NCBI RefSeq assembly: GCF_000967865.1
Contig: NZ_JXRU01000039.1
Span: 310,001-374,000 of the forward strand
DNA length: 64,000 bases
Direction of reading: 5' to 3'
Source of the DNA: Microbacterium sp. SA39
GTDB taxonomy: Bacteria > Actinomycetota > Actinomycetes > Actinomycetales > Microbacteriaceae
Numbering within the stretch: position 1 is the first letter of the stretch; each line of letters begins with the position of its first letter. The notes beneath the pieces were generated by a model. The model saw only the letters and a list, made by a program, of their open reading frames with translations. It searched no databases and was not told the DNA's origin. The position numbers were made by a program, and so were the translations under genes. Positions 8,047 through 16,057 of the stretch are shown here, piece after piece.

Positions 8047-8898
8047 ATGACCGAAGTGATGGCACGGGTCGAGGATCTCGAGATCGGCCGAGCGGATTTC
8101 GCGATTCGAGGGGCATCCTTCGAACTGCGTCGCGGAGAGGTCGTCGGCCTCGTCGGCCTCAACGGAGCGGGCAAGACGACGATCATCCGCGCTCTGCTCG
8201 GGCTCGAGATCCCGGATGCAGGCCGGGCGGAGCTGTTCGGGCAGCCATCGGGTTCGGTTGAAGGGCTGGCCCGCGTCGGGGTCGCGTTCGACCGGCCGGC
8301 GGCGATGCCCGATTGGAGCGTCGACTCCCTCGGCCGACGTCTCTCGCCGTTCTATCCCGGCTGGGACGAGCAGCGCTTCGTCGCCTCGCGCGATCGACTC
8401 GGCGTGCCCACCGCGCGACGCATCGACCATCTCTCGCGCGGCCAGGGCGTCAAGCTCGCTCTCGCCGTCGCGCTGGCGCAGTCGCCCGAGCTGCTGATCC
8501 TCGACGAGCCGTCGAGCGGGCTCGATCCTGCAGCGCGACGCGAGGTGACTGCGCTCATCCGGGAGTTCATGCAGGATCCGCAGCACGGAGTGCTCTTCTC
8601 CACGCACATCACCGCCGACCTCGACGATCTCGCCGACACCCTCGTGGTCATCGCCGACGGTCGCGTCGCGCAGAGCGGCCCGCTCTCCGACGTCGTGCGC
8701 TCCTTCGCCGTGGTCCGCGGCAACGGGACACCGCCTCCGTCGGGCCTGATCGGCCTGAAGCGAGCGGATGACGGATGGGTCGCGCTCGCGCGCTCCCACG
8801 ATTCCGCAGGTCTCGGCCCGGAGGTCGTCGTAGACGAGGCGAGCATCGACGACCTCATCATCCACCTCGACGACGACGCGGGAGCGCGGATCTCGTGA
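8047..8898 (+). CDS. ABC transporter ATP-binding protein
   Basis: 283 residues. Walker A GLNGAGKTT, signature LSRGQGVKL, Walker B LLILDEPSSGLD and the switch His in STHI are all present, so it should hydrolyse ATP. The short nucleotide-binding domain plus a ~60-residue C-terminal extension fits the YtrB/BcrA type that partners with ABC-2 permeases. AGGAGA lies seven bases before the ATG. Its stop overlaps the GTG start of the permease gene, so the two are translated together as an exporter. Exported substrate unknown; drug, peptide or envelope lipid are possibilities. Confidence 0.85.
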   Translation: MTEVMARVEDLEIGRADFAIRGASFELRRGEVVGLVGLNGAGKTTIIRALLGLEIPDAGRAELFGQPSGSVEGLARVGVAFDRPAAMPDWSVDSLGRRLSPFYPGWDEQRFVASRDRLGVPTARRIDHLSRGQGVKLALAVALAQSPELLILDEPSSGLDPAARREVTALIREFMQDPQHGVLFSTHITADLDDLADTLVVIADGRVAQSGPLSDVVRSFAVVRGNGTPPPSGLIGLKRADDGWVALARSHDSAGLGPEVVVDEASIDDLIIHLDDDAGARIS

Positions 8899-9533
8899 CC
8901 TTCGTCTTCGCCCGGTTCGACCTTCAGACCTGGACCCTGCACAGGCAGGCACTGCTGCCCCTGGCGTTCATCGCGGTGATCGCTGTCATCCTTCCGGTGC
9001 CGGGAATCGCGATCATCGGTGCCTCCCTGGTCACCTCGCTCGTGCTGTCGACGGCCTTCCTCGGCGACGAACGGGGGCGGCTCGACACTCTCTACGGCAT
9101 CCTCCCGGTCTCGCGTCGTTCCGTCGTCATCGGCCGCACGCTGTCGCTTCTCGCCTACTACCTGCTGGCCGCGCTGATCGCGACGGTCGTGACGTTCGTG
9201 GTCGCGGCGGTCCGGAGCGAAGCGATCTCCTTCGACCTGCTCCTGCTGCTGCACGCGGTCGCTCTGGCGATCGTGGGCCTGTCGTTCTCCCTGCAGCTGC
9301 CCGTGTTCTTCCGCATCGGGTACGCCCGGGCTCGATACATGGCATACGCTCCCTCGGCGACACTGGCCGCCATCGCGTGGCTGGCGCAGGCTACGGGCGC
9401 GCTGGACGGCCTGTCGGACTTCGAGAGCTTTCCGGTCTCCACCATCGGCGTGATCGCCGCAGGGGTCGGAATCATCGGCATCGCGATCGGCGCGGCCGCC
9501 GCCGCGGCCGCCTACCGCCGACGTTCGCTGTGA
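8895..9533 (+). CDS. ABC-2 type transporter permease
   Basis: 212 residues with about six hydrophobic helices and the cytoplasmic stretch DERGRLDTLYGILPVSRRSVVIGR, which matches the ABC-2 permease family with few conserved motifs (PF13346-like). The GTG start overlaps the ATPase stop by GTGA and no better start is seen. It forms the membrane half of the exporter with the preceding ATPase. The last residues are an Ala-rich helix ending in AYRRRSL. Confidence 0.75.
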   Translation: MTFVFARFDLQTWTLHRQALLPLAFIAVIAVILPVPGIAIIGASLVTSLVLSTAFLGDERGRLDTLYGILPVSRRSVVIGRTLSLLAYYLLAALIATVVTFVVAAVRSEAISFDLLLLLHAVALAIVGLSFSLQLPVFFRIGYARARYMAYAPSATLAAIAWLAQATGALDGLSDFESFPVSTIGVIAAGVGIIGIAIGAAAAAAAYRRRSL

Positions 9534-9579
9534 GGACAAACGTCGTACCGCATTTTCCGGTGCATGGAAGGATATCCGG

Positions 9580-10740
9580 ATGATCATCGCGCCTCTCGAC
9601 GACCTCGTCCGCGGCATCGCCGGGGCGGAACAGACACCTCGGGGGTTGGCGGTGCATCGACTGCCCGAGTGGGTGCGTCGGCAGTTCCCCGATCCTCAGC
9701 TGCTCGCGATGGAGAAGCAGCCCTCCGGCGTCCGTCTCGAGTTCGAGACCGCGGCGACACGAGTCGAACTCGTCTCGCATCCCTCCCGCGTCGTCTACCG
9801 TGACGTGGAGCGTCCGCGAGGTCGGATCGACGCTTTCGTCGACGGTGCGCTGCATGTCCGGGATGAGCTCGGCGGCGGCGACGTGGTGGAGGTCGATCTG
9901 CAGACGGGTTCTTCGACCGTGCGCACGGGCGAGCACCACGTCACGGTGCTGACGGGCCTCTCTCCACAGAGCAAGCGCGTCGCGCTGTGGTTGCCGCACA
10001 ACGAGGTGATCGAGCTGATCGAACTGCGCTCCGATGCGCCCGTGCGGGCTGTGCGCGATGACCGCCCGCTGTGGGTGCACCACGGGAGCTCGATCAGTCA
10101 AGGCTCCAACGCGCTCTCGCCGAGCGAGATATGGCCGGTGGCGGTCGCTCGACAGGCGGACGTCGACCTGCGCAACCTCGGCTTCGGCGGCAGCGCGCTC
10201 GTCGACCCGTTCCTGGCCCGGGTGATCCGCGACGCACCGGCGGATGCGATCAGCGTGAAGCTGGGCATCAACGTGGTGAACCTCGACGCGATGCGACTGC
10301 GGGCGTTCGTGCCGGCCGTGCACGGGTTCATCGACACCATCCGCGACGGACATCCAGAGACGCCGCTCCTCATCGTCTCGCCGATCCACTGCGGCATCCA
10401 CGAGGCCACTCCCGGCCCCGCTGCGATAGACCCCGAGACGCTCGACACCGGAAAGATGAAGTTCATCGCGACCGGGGCGCCGGGCGACACCTTGCAGGGA
10501 CGGCTCACTCTCGAGGTGATCCGCGACGCGCTCAGGTCGATCGTCGAGGCGCGGTCGAGTGATGCGAACCTGCACTACCTCGACGGACTCGAGCTGTTCG
10601 GCGCGGCGGATGCCGACGAGCTGCCCTTCGCGGACGCGCTGCACCCGGACGCCGAGGCGCACCGGCTCATCGCGCGCCGCTTCGCGGAGAGGGTGTTCGT
10701 CGTCGACGGAGTGTTCGGGGAGGTCGGCACAGTGGGCTGA
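9580..10740 (+). CDS. SGNH/GDSL-type hydrolase
   Basis: 386 residues. The N-terminal ~150 residues form a beta-rich domain, followed by an SGNH hydrolase domain. The nucleophile motif HHGSSISQG (Ser170 region), the Gly block NLGFGGSALVDP, the Asn block KLGINVVN and the final DxxH (LHPDAEAH, about residue 360) are all visible. There is no signal peptide, so a cytoplasmic esterase or deacetylase is likely. This two-domain layout is common in actinobacterial GDSL carbohydrate esterases, but the substrate cannot be read. It ends four bases from the convergent TetR gene. Confidence 0.8.
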   Translation: MIIAPLDDLVRGIAGAEQTPRGLAVHRLPEWVRRQFPDPQLLAMEKQPSGVRLEFETAATRVELVSHPSRVVYRDVERPRGRIDAFVDGALHVRDELGGGDVVEVDLQTGSSTVRTGEHHVTVLTGLSPQSKRVALWLPHNEVIELIELRSDAPVRAVRDDRPLWVHHGSSISQGSNALSPSEIWPVAVARQADVDLRNLGFGGSALVDPFLARVIRDAPADAISVKLGINVVNLDAMRLRAFVPAVHGFIDTIRDGHPETPLLIVSPIHCGIHEATPGPAAIDPETLDTGKMKFIATGAPGDTLQGRLTLEVIRDALRSIVEARSSDANLHYLDGLELFGAADADELPFADALHPDAEAHRLIARRFAERVFVVDGVFGEVGTVG

Positions 10741-10744
10741 CGGC

Positions 10745-11290
10745 TCAGGGCAGCGCGTTCAGCGCCATCTGCGCGATAGCCATCAACGCAGCCGATGAGG
10801 CGCCGTCGCGTGCGCGGGATGACATGCCGCTGTGCGCCGCCATGACGTAGCTCGCGACCTGTTCGGCGTCGGTGCCCTCCGGTGCGTCACCATCTTGCAC
10901 GGCCTGTTGGACCCGTCGCGCGAGTCGCTCCCGCAAGGCCGCTCGTTGTGCAGCGAGTCTCGGCTCGCTCGCCAGGAAGCATCCGGGAGGCGTGCCCTCA
11001 TCGGTGTGCGCCGCGGCGGTCAGGACGAGTATCTCGGTGACCGCTTCCCGCAGAGTCGGTAGCGCGAGGGCCTTCTCGAACTGTGCGGTGATCGTATCGA
11101 CGTAGAGCTTCCCCGCAGCGGCGAAGAGTTCGTCCTTGTCCCCGAACGCGGCATAGAGGCTCGGCGGCGTGATTCCCATCGACTCGGTCAGCTTCGCGAT
11201 GGTCGTCGCCTCGTACCCCTCGCGCCAGAACTGCTCCATGGCGACGATCAACGCCGTCTCGGGATCGAAGGATCTGGGTCTGCCTGCCAT
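10745..11290 (-). CDS. TetR family transcriptional regulator
   Basis: 181 residues. The N-terminal helix-turn-helix (about residues 8-55, with TTIAKLTESMGITPPSLYAAFGDKDEL) is typical TetR; the C-terminal half resembles the TetR_C_16-like family with GCFLASEP. The ATG at 11290 (MAGRPRSF) is preferred to one four codons upstream. It is divergent from an SDR gene with a perfect palindrome between them, so it probably represses itself and the SDR, a common arrangement. Confidence 0.85.
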   Translation of the reverse strand: MAGRPRSFDPETALIVAMEQFWREGYEATTIAKLTESMGITPPSLYAAFGDKDELFAAAGKLYVDTITAQFEKALALPTLREAVTEILVLTAAAHTDEGTPPGCFLASEPRLAAQRAALRERLARRVQQAVQDGDAPEGTDAEQVASYVMAAHSGMSSRARDGASSAALMAIAQMALNALP

Positions 11291-11312
11291 GATGTCCATC
11301 ATTCTATAGCGG

Positions 11313-11333
11313 ACGCTAGTGATCTGCTAGCGT
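11313..11333. promoter_or_regulatory. TetR operator palindrome
   Basis: ACGCTAG, seven bases, CTAGCGT: a perfect inverted repeat with 7-base arms, placed between the divergent TetR and SDR genes and 36 bases before the SDR start. Binding by this TetR protein is inferred from position. Confidence 0.7.
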
Positions 11334-11368
11334 GGGTATTTCCTAATGATCACTACAGAAAGAGTCAC

Positions 11369-12076
11369 ATGCTGATTGCAGACGCAGTCGTCCTGGTCAC
11401 CGGCGCGAACCGGGGCATCGGAGCGGAGTTCGTGCGACAGCTGCGGGAACGCGGCGCCGCCAAGATCTACGCGACCGCCCGCGACGTCGACCCCATCGAC
11501 GTCGACGGCGTTCACGCCCTTCCGCTCGACATCACAGATGAAGGCCAGGTGAGGGCCGTGGCAGCTCAGGCTCGCGATGTCACACTGCTCATCAACAACG
11601 CCGGTGTCGCGTCGGGGACCGATCTTCTCGGAGGAGATCTCGCCACGATCCGCGACGATCTCGAGACGAACCTCTTCGGTCCCCTCCACCTCACCCGTGC
11701 GTTCGCGCCGATCCTCGTCGCCAACGGCGGTGGCGCGATCCTCAACGTCCTTTCGGCGGCCGCCTGGTTCTCCTCGCCCGGCGCCACGTCGTACGCGATG
11801 ACGAAAGCTGCGGCATGGAGCCTCACCGACGCCACGCGCGTACAACTCGCGTCCCAGGGCACACAGGTCGCCGGACTGCTGATGGCCCTCGTCGAGACCG
11901 ACATGAGTGCCGGGATCGACGCGCCCAAGAGCTCACCGGCATCCATCGTGACCGCCGCGTTGGACGGCATCGAAGCCGGCGCGATCGAGATCCTCGCCGA
12001 CGAGATCACCGTCGGACTGAAGGGACAGATGCACCTCGACCCCACCGCGCGCTACGGGGCGATGATCACCGGCTGA
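11369..12076 (+). CDS. SDR family oxidoreductase
   Basis: 235 residues. Cofactor motif TGANRGIG at 11-18, NNAG in LLINNAG, catalytic Ser in the NVLSAAA strand and the YxxxK motif as YAMTK. It is a classical, complete SDR of ordinary length. Substrate unknown. AGAAAGAG precedes the ATG. Regulation by the divergent TetR is likely through the palindrome at 11313-11333. Confidence 0.85.
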   Translation: MLIADAVVLVTGANRGIGAEFVRQLRERGAAKIYATARDVDPIDVDGVHALPLDITDEGQVRAVAAQARDVTLLINNAGVASGTDLLGGDLATIRDDLETNLFGPLHLTRAFAPILVANGGGAILNVLSAAAWFSSPGATSYAMTKAAAWSLTDATRVQLASQGTQVAGLLMALVETDMSAGIDAPKSSPASIVTAALDGIEAGAIEILADEITVGLKGQMHLDPTARYGAMITG

Positions 12077-12080
12077 GCTA

Positions 12081-12140
12081 CGAGGGCTGGACACACCTGC
12101 GGCGCCGCGGCCCGAGGGCTGGACACACCTGCGGCGCCGC
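12081..12140. repeat. 28-base direct repeat, two copies
   Basis: A 28-base unit beginning CGAGGGCTGGACACACCTGC and ending in the self-complementary GCGGCGCCGC occurs at 12081-12108 and again at 12113-12140, separated by four bases. It fills the gap between the convergent SDR and CPBP genes. The GC hairpins could act as weak bidirectional terminators. Confidence 0.8.
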
Positions 12141-12160
12141 AGGAACGGGGCGGGTGCGGG

Positions 12161-13162
12161 CTACGACGTGAAGGCCGCCGGGCGCTGAGATTCGACGGCG
12201 GGAGTCGTCATCGGTCCGGTATGGCGAGTGCGGAACCAGACGACCACGAGCGTCGCGATGACCACCAGGCAGGGTCCGATCAGAGCGATGCCGCTCGAGG
12301 GGTCCGCAACCGAACGGTCGAGCCCCGCAGTGAGATCTCCGCTCATTCCGACAGCGAAGACGAAGCTCAGCGTGTTGAAGGCGGCATGGAGGACGACCGC
12401 GATCTCGATGCCTCCTGAACGCCAGGTGATCAGCGCGGAGGACACGGCCAGAACGGAATACCAGATGTAAAGGTACGGATCGAACGAGAGGTGGAACGCG
12501 GCGAAGACGAGCGCCGAGACGACGACCCCGAGGATGAGCGAGGTCCGCGGTCCGCGACCCCAGCTTCCGGCCACCCGGAAGATCAGACCGCGCACGCCGT
12601 ACTCCTCGCCGGCGGCCTGCAGCGGGCTGAGGAGCAGAGTCGCGGCGAGCAGCCAGAGAAGGTCGCTCTGCAGCCAGACCACGGACTCCGTGGGGAGGAT
12701 GACGTTGCTGACGACGTTGAGCACCACGAACAGCGGCGCGATGATGAACAGCGTGCGGGTGAAGAGCCGGAACCGGAAACGTGAGAACACCGAGTGCAAC
12801 GACGCGCCGGGCACACGGTACAGCCCGTGCTGCACGAGCATGCTCCACGGGATGAGCAGCGCGGTGGCGAAGCATCCGAACGCGTGCATGGTCGGAGTGA
12901 GGAGGCCTCGTCCTTCGCCGGACTGCGGGACGCCGAGCATCCCGTCCACCATTCGGGCGAGAACGGCGAAACCGAGGATCGCCGCCCACATGCCGCCGAC
13001 GACCAGCACGATCGCGAGGATGCCGCGACCGATGCGGCGCTTGTCGTCGGCGAGAACGCGATGGTATTCGACCCCGGGCGGCACGATCTTCATACCTTCG
13101 GGAGACTTGTCGGGACGGGGTGTGCTCTCGTTGACGACGAGATGCGGATTGTTGAGGTGCAT
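12161..13162 (-). CDS. CPBP family intramembrane metalloprotease-like protein
   Basis: 333 residues, eight or so membrane helices. The active-site motifs of the CPBP (Abi/CAAX protease) family are all there: EEYGVRG (EExxxR), FAAFHLSF (FxxxH) and HAAFN near the end. Members act as glutamic intramembrane proteases or bacteriocin-immunity factors. The N-terminal motif PPGVEYHRV recurs in a stub at 1317-1385. The ATG at 13162 sits exactly 32 bases after the CACTAC of the promoter element shared with the two-component operons. The target protein is unknown. Confidence 0.85.
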   Translation of the reverse strand: MHLNNPHLVVNESTPRPDKSPEGMKIVPPGVEYHRVLADDKRRIGRGILAIVLVVGGMWAAILGFAVLARMVDGMLGVPQSGEGRGLLTPTMHAFGCFATALLIPWSMLVQHGLYRVPGASLHSVFSRFRFRLFTRTLFIIAPLFVVLNVVSNVILPTESVVWLQSDLLWLLAATLLLSPLQAAGEEYGVRGLIFRVAGSWGRGPRTSLILGVVVSALVFAAFHLSFDPYLYIWYSVLAVSSALITWRSGGIEIAVVLHAAFNTLSFVFAVGMSGDLTAGLDRSVADPSSGIALIGPCLVVIATLVVVWFRTRHTGPMTTPAVESQRPAAFTS

Positions 13163-13194
13163 GATTCCAGCCTCTTCAGCGCCGAGGCGCGACA

Positions 13195-13222
13195 GTAGTG
13201 TCAGAAGTCACCGGGTGATGAC
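13195..13222 (-). promoter_or_regulatory. Shared GGTGAC-N6-CACTAC promoter element (copy 2)
   Basis: Minus strand: TCATCACCCGGTGAC (a near-palindrome), six bases, CACTAC, then 32 bases to the CPBP start. The leader carries GAGGCTGGAA at the same place as in the operon at 15.2 kb. Confidence 0.6.
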
Positions 13223-13257
13223 ACGGCTCCGATGGGGGCGATCCTGTGTCGTGAGGC

Positions 13258-13875
13258 TCAGAGCCAGCCCCGCTCGAGGGCGACGTGAGCGGCGCGGTAG
13301 CGCGTCGAGGTTCCCGTCTTCTGCATCGCGCTCGACAGGTAGTTCCGCACCGTTCCGGGGGCGAGATGCAGGCTGCGCGCGATCTCCTTCACCGAATGTC
13401 CGCTGTACGCCCCGCGCAACACGTCTGCCTCTCGTTCGGTGAGGGGAGAGTCATCGACGACGGAAGCCTCCAGCACATCGCGGCCGATCCACCGCCCACC
13501 CGCCGCCACCTCGCGGATCACGACCGCGATCTCCTCCGGCTCGGCGTTCTTGCTGAGGAAGCCGTTGATGCCCAGTTTGAGCGCGCGCCGAAGCACTCCC
13601 GGGCGGGCGTGCCTGGTGAGCATGAGAACAGCCTGGCCGGGGATCTGCTCCCTGATGCGCGCGACGGCATCGAGTCCGTCCAACTCCGGCATCTCGAGAT
13701 CGATGACCAAAACGTCGGGCCCATATCGGAGCGTAGCCGTGACCGCCTCGGCACCGTTCGCGGCTTCGGCGACGATCTCGATCGTCCCGTGCAAGGGCAG
13801 CAGCGTGGCAAGAGCAGAGCGCAGCAGGTGCTCATCGTCGACGAGGACCACACGGATGAGACCGTCGGCGGTCAT
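13258..13875 (-). CDS. LuxR/NarL-type response regulator (module 1)
   Basis: 205 residues. The receiver domain has the acidic pair DD at 13-14, phospho-acceptor Asp59 in DVLVIDLEMPE, and Thr/Lys at LTRHARPG and LSKN. The C-terminal LuxR helix-turn-helix (SPLTEREADVL ... VKEIARSLHLAPGTVRNYLSSAMQK) is complete. It resembles DesR. The start overlaps the kinase stop by ATGA, so it is the last gene of a membrane protein-kinase-regulator operon. About 70% of its sequence is shared with the regulator at 15440-16057. It is a good candidate to bind the GRTGAC/CACTAC element. Confidence 0.9.
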   Translation of the reverse strand: MTADGLIRVVLVDDEHLLRSALATLLPLHGTIEIVAEAANGAEAVTATLRYGPDVLVIDLEMPELDGLDAVARIREQIPGQAVLMLTRHARPGVLRRALKLGINGFLSKNAEPEEIAVVIREVAAGGRWIGRDVLEASVVDDSPLTEREADVLRGAYSGHSVKEIARSLHLAPGTVRNYLSSAMQKTGTSTRYRAAHVALERGWL

Positions 13876-15002
13876 GACGTCACCTCGCCGAGCTGCTCGG
13901 GTGCGAGATCCGCGCGCACGACGAAACGGTTCGGCCCGCGCATCACGGTCATCACGCCACCCGCCGCCCCGACGCGCTCCCGCAATCTCGCCAGTCCTCT
14001 CTCCGGATCGCCGTCGGTCTCAGCCACGCCATCGTTCCCGATCTCCACCGAGGTTGCTGTGGCCGCGATGCTGACGACCGTGGGCCGCGCGTGACGCAGA
14101 AGATTGGTCGTCGCTTCACGCAGCACATGGGCGAGGATCGGCGGCGCCGGTGCATCGCCCGAGAGGTCGACATCCGCGTGGACGGAGATGCCGGCCGACT
14201 CGCAGAGGCGCTGGGCGTTCTCGATCTCCACGGCGAGGTTCAGCTCATACCGGTCGAATGTCATGGCGCGTGTCTCGGAGATGGTCTCACGAGCCAGGCG
14301 GCGAATCTCCAGGAGCTCGGATTCCGCCCGCTCCGGGTCGTCCCGCACCATCCGATACGCCACCGCGGACTTCAGCTTGATCACATGGAGCGACTGGCCC
14401 TGGATGTCGTGCAGGTCGTTCACGAACCGGGCACGCTCACGCGCGACCACCAGCTGGGTCTCGATCTCTTTCAGGCGTTCGAATCGTCGGCCGATCAGCC
14501 ACGCCCGTTCGCTCACGAGGATCACCGCCGCGACGAAGAGGACACCGAGGAACGGCAGGAGCAGGTAGATCGCCGCCCGTTCACCCGTGAGGGGATGGAA
14601 GAGGAACGCCACCGCGCCGATCGAGGTCACAGCGAGAGCGAAGACCACGATCCAGAGGAAGCGGCGTCTGACCCTCGCGAGCATCAGTGCTCCGACGAGC
14701 GCGAGCGGGAAGAATCCCAGCGGATTCGTCATCAGCAGCGCACCGGCGATCCACCCCATCGTGGTGCCGACGACCGCCAAGACCGATCGAGGCGGATACC
14801 CGTCCAGATTCCACTCGCGCAGCACGCCCAGCACCAGCACGAAGCTGACGCCGACGACGAGCCCTTCCCACCAGCTCTGGGTCGTCAGGGCTACCCCGAG
14901 CAGGGTCAGCGGGGCGATGGTCAGCACCGCGGTCACCATCGCCTGACGCCGCATGGGCGCCGTCATCGGGTCTTCGCTCTCGATCGGTTCCTCGGTCGTC
15001 AC
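13872..15002 (-). CDS. DesK-like sensor histidine kinase (module 1)
   Basis: 376 residues. About six N-terminal membrane helices, then a HisKA_3 domain with His198 in DLHDIQGQSLHV, and an ATPase domain with N-box LREATTNLLRHA and G-box-like RGLARLRERV. The ATP lid is short. The GTG start overlaps the stop of the small membrane protein gene by GTGA, and the stop overlaps the response regulator by ATGA. The ligand is unknown; the sensor is entirely intramembrane, so a membrane or cell-envelope signal is likely. Paralogous to the kinase at 16054-17163. Confidence 0.88.
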   Translation of the reverse strand: MTTEEPIESEDPMTAPMRRQAMVTAVLTIAPLTLLGVALTTQSWWEGLVVGVSFVLVLGVLREWNLDGYPPRSVLAVVGTTMGWIAGALLMTNPLGFFPLALVGALMLARVRRRFLWIVVFALAVTSIGAVAFLFHPLTGERAAIYLLLPFLGVLFVAAVILVSERAWLIGRRFERLKEIETQLVVARERARFVNDLHDIQGQSLHVIKLKSAVAYRMVRDDPERAESELLEIRRLARETISETRAMTFDRYELNLAVEIENAQRLCESAGISVHADVDLSGDAPAPPILAHVLREATTNLLRHARPTVVSIAATATSVEIGNDGVAETDGDPERGLARLRERVGAAGGVMTVMRGPNRFVVRADLAPEQLGEVTS

Positions 15003-15241
15003 GTCGTCCGTCGCGCCTGTCTCTTGATGGCGCGCCCGATGAGGGCCTTCCCGATCACAGCCGCGACCAGGATCGCGAGCGCCACGTACTGGAGCGCGCC
15101 GTTCTGGATGAAGAAGCTCGTGATGCCCTCGGGCAGCGATACGAGCAGACCGATGTCGTAGTAGTAGTACGTGACGTACGACGAGAAGACGGTGATCGCG
15201 AGCACGATGACCACGTTCGACAGGATGTCCAGAGTTTTCAT
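14999..15241 (-). CDS. Small membrane protein of two-component module 1
   Basis: 80 residues with two predicted membrane helices (LDILSNVVIVLAITVFSSYV and LQYVALAILVAAVIGKALI) joined by a loop with LPEGITSFFIQNG, and a basic tail (KRQARR). It is the same length as, and clearly related to, the protein at 17208-17450, including the LPxGIT and LQYVALA blocks. It belongs to no family I can name. The ATG at 15241 follows GAGGCTGGAA and lies 32 bases after the shared promoter element. Its place ahead of the kinase, with coupled translation, suggests a sensor partner or the regulated effector. Confidence 0.75.
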   Translation of the reverse strand: MKTLDILSNVVIVLAITVFSSYVTYYYYDIGLLVSLPEGITSFFIQNGALQYVALAILVAAVIGKALIGRAIKRQARRTT

Positions 15242-15273
15242 GCTTCCAGCCTCGCGACCCGGCCTCACTCGGT

Positions 15274-15311
15274 GTAGTGGCGAGCGTCATCAGGTCTTGT
15301 GACACTCGTCA
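15274..15311 (-). promoter_or_regulatory. Shared GATGAC-N6-CACTAC promoter element (copy 3)
   Basis: Minus strand: TGTCAC upstream, then GATGAC, six bases, CACTAC, then exactly 32 bases to the start of the small membrane protein. A further TAGTGAC lies at its distal end. Confidence 0.55.
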
Positions 15312-15377
15312 CTACCGACGATGGTTGCCTTCGCGCTGCGTCGGACCGAAAGACGCGGTAGGCCCGCGCTGGTTCGA

Positions 15378-15407
15378 TTCAAGACTCTGTTCCAGCCACA
15401 GGGTCAA
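15378..15407 (-). promoter_or_regulatory. MerR-type dyad promoter (site D)
   Basis: Reading toward module 1: TTGACC, a 19-base spacer containing CTGTGGCTGGAACAG, then TTGAAT as -10. It has the same layout as sites B and C and would give module 1 a second promoter 137 bases ahead of its first gene. Alternatively the dyad could serve as a terminator for the operon that ends at 15440. Confidence 0.45.
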
Positions 15408-15439
15408 GGGTCGGATCGGCCGGTGAGAGATCGCGGATC

Positions 15440-16057
15440 TCAGAGCCAGCCCCGTGCCCGGGCGTTCCGCGCAGCATCCTGCCGCGATGCCGTGTGGGTC
15501 TTCTGCATCGCGCTCGAAAGGTAGTTTCGCACCGTGCCGGGAGCCAGGTGCAGCCGCGCGGCGATCTCCTTGACCGAGTACCCTTCCCGCGTCTCGCGGA
15601 GTGCGTCGAGTTCGCGCTCGGTGAGGGGCGAGTCATCGATGACCGAGGCTTCGAGGATGTCGTGATCGATCCACCGGCCGCCCTCGTGCAGGCGACGGAT
15701 GACGTCGCCGATCAGCTCCGGGTCCGCCGACTTGCTCATGAAACCGCGCACGCCGGCTTTGAGTGCTCGCCGCAGAACGCCGGGCCGGGCGTGCCGCGTC
15801 AGCATGAGGATCTTCTGCTCCGGAGCATCGCGCAGGATCGCCTCGACAGCGTGGAGGCCGTCGGTCTCGGGCATCTCGAGGTCGATGACGAGAACGTCCG
15901 GTCGCTCGCGCAGCACCGCCGCCACGGCCTCGGCCCCATCGGCCGCCTCGCCGACGACGGTGATCGCGCCATCGAGGGCGAGGAGCGCCCCGAGCGCGTA
16001 GCGGAGGAGCTGCTCGTCGTCGGCGAGGACGATCCGGATGCTGTCGCCGTCGGTCAT
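15440..16057 (-). CDS. LuxR/NarL-type response regulator (module 2)
   Basis: 205 residues, same length and architecture as the module 1 regulator: DD at 13-14, Asp59 in DVLVIDLEMPE, LTRHARPG, then a LuxR helix-turn-helix with VKEIAARLHLAPGTVRNYLSSAMQK. The recognition helix is nearly identical between the two, so they may bind overlapping sites. Start overlaps the kinase stop by ATGA. Confidence 0.9.
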   Translation of the reverse strand: MTDGDSIRIVLADDEQLLRYALGALLALDGAITVVGEAADGAEAVAAVLRERPDVLVIDLEMPETDGLHAVEAILRDAPEQKILMLTRHARPGVLRRALKAGVRGFMSKSADPELIGDVIRRLHEGGRWIDHDILEASVIDDSPLTERELDALRETREGYSVKEIAARLHLAPGTVRNYLSSAMQKTHTASRQDAARNARARGWL

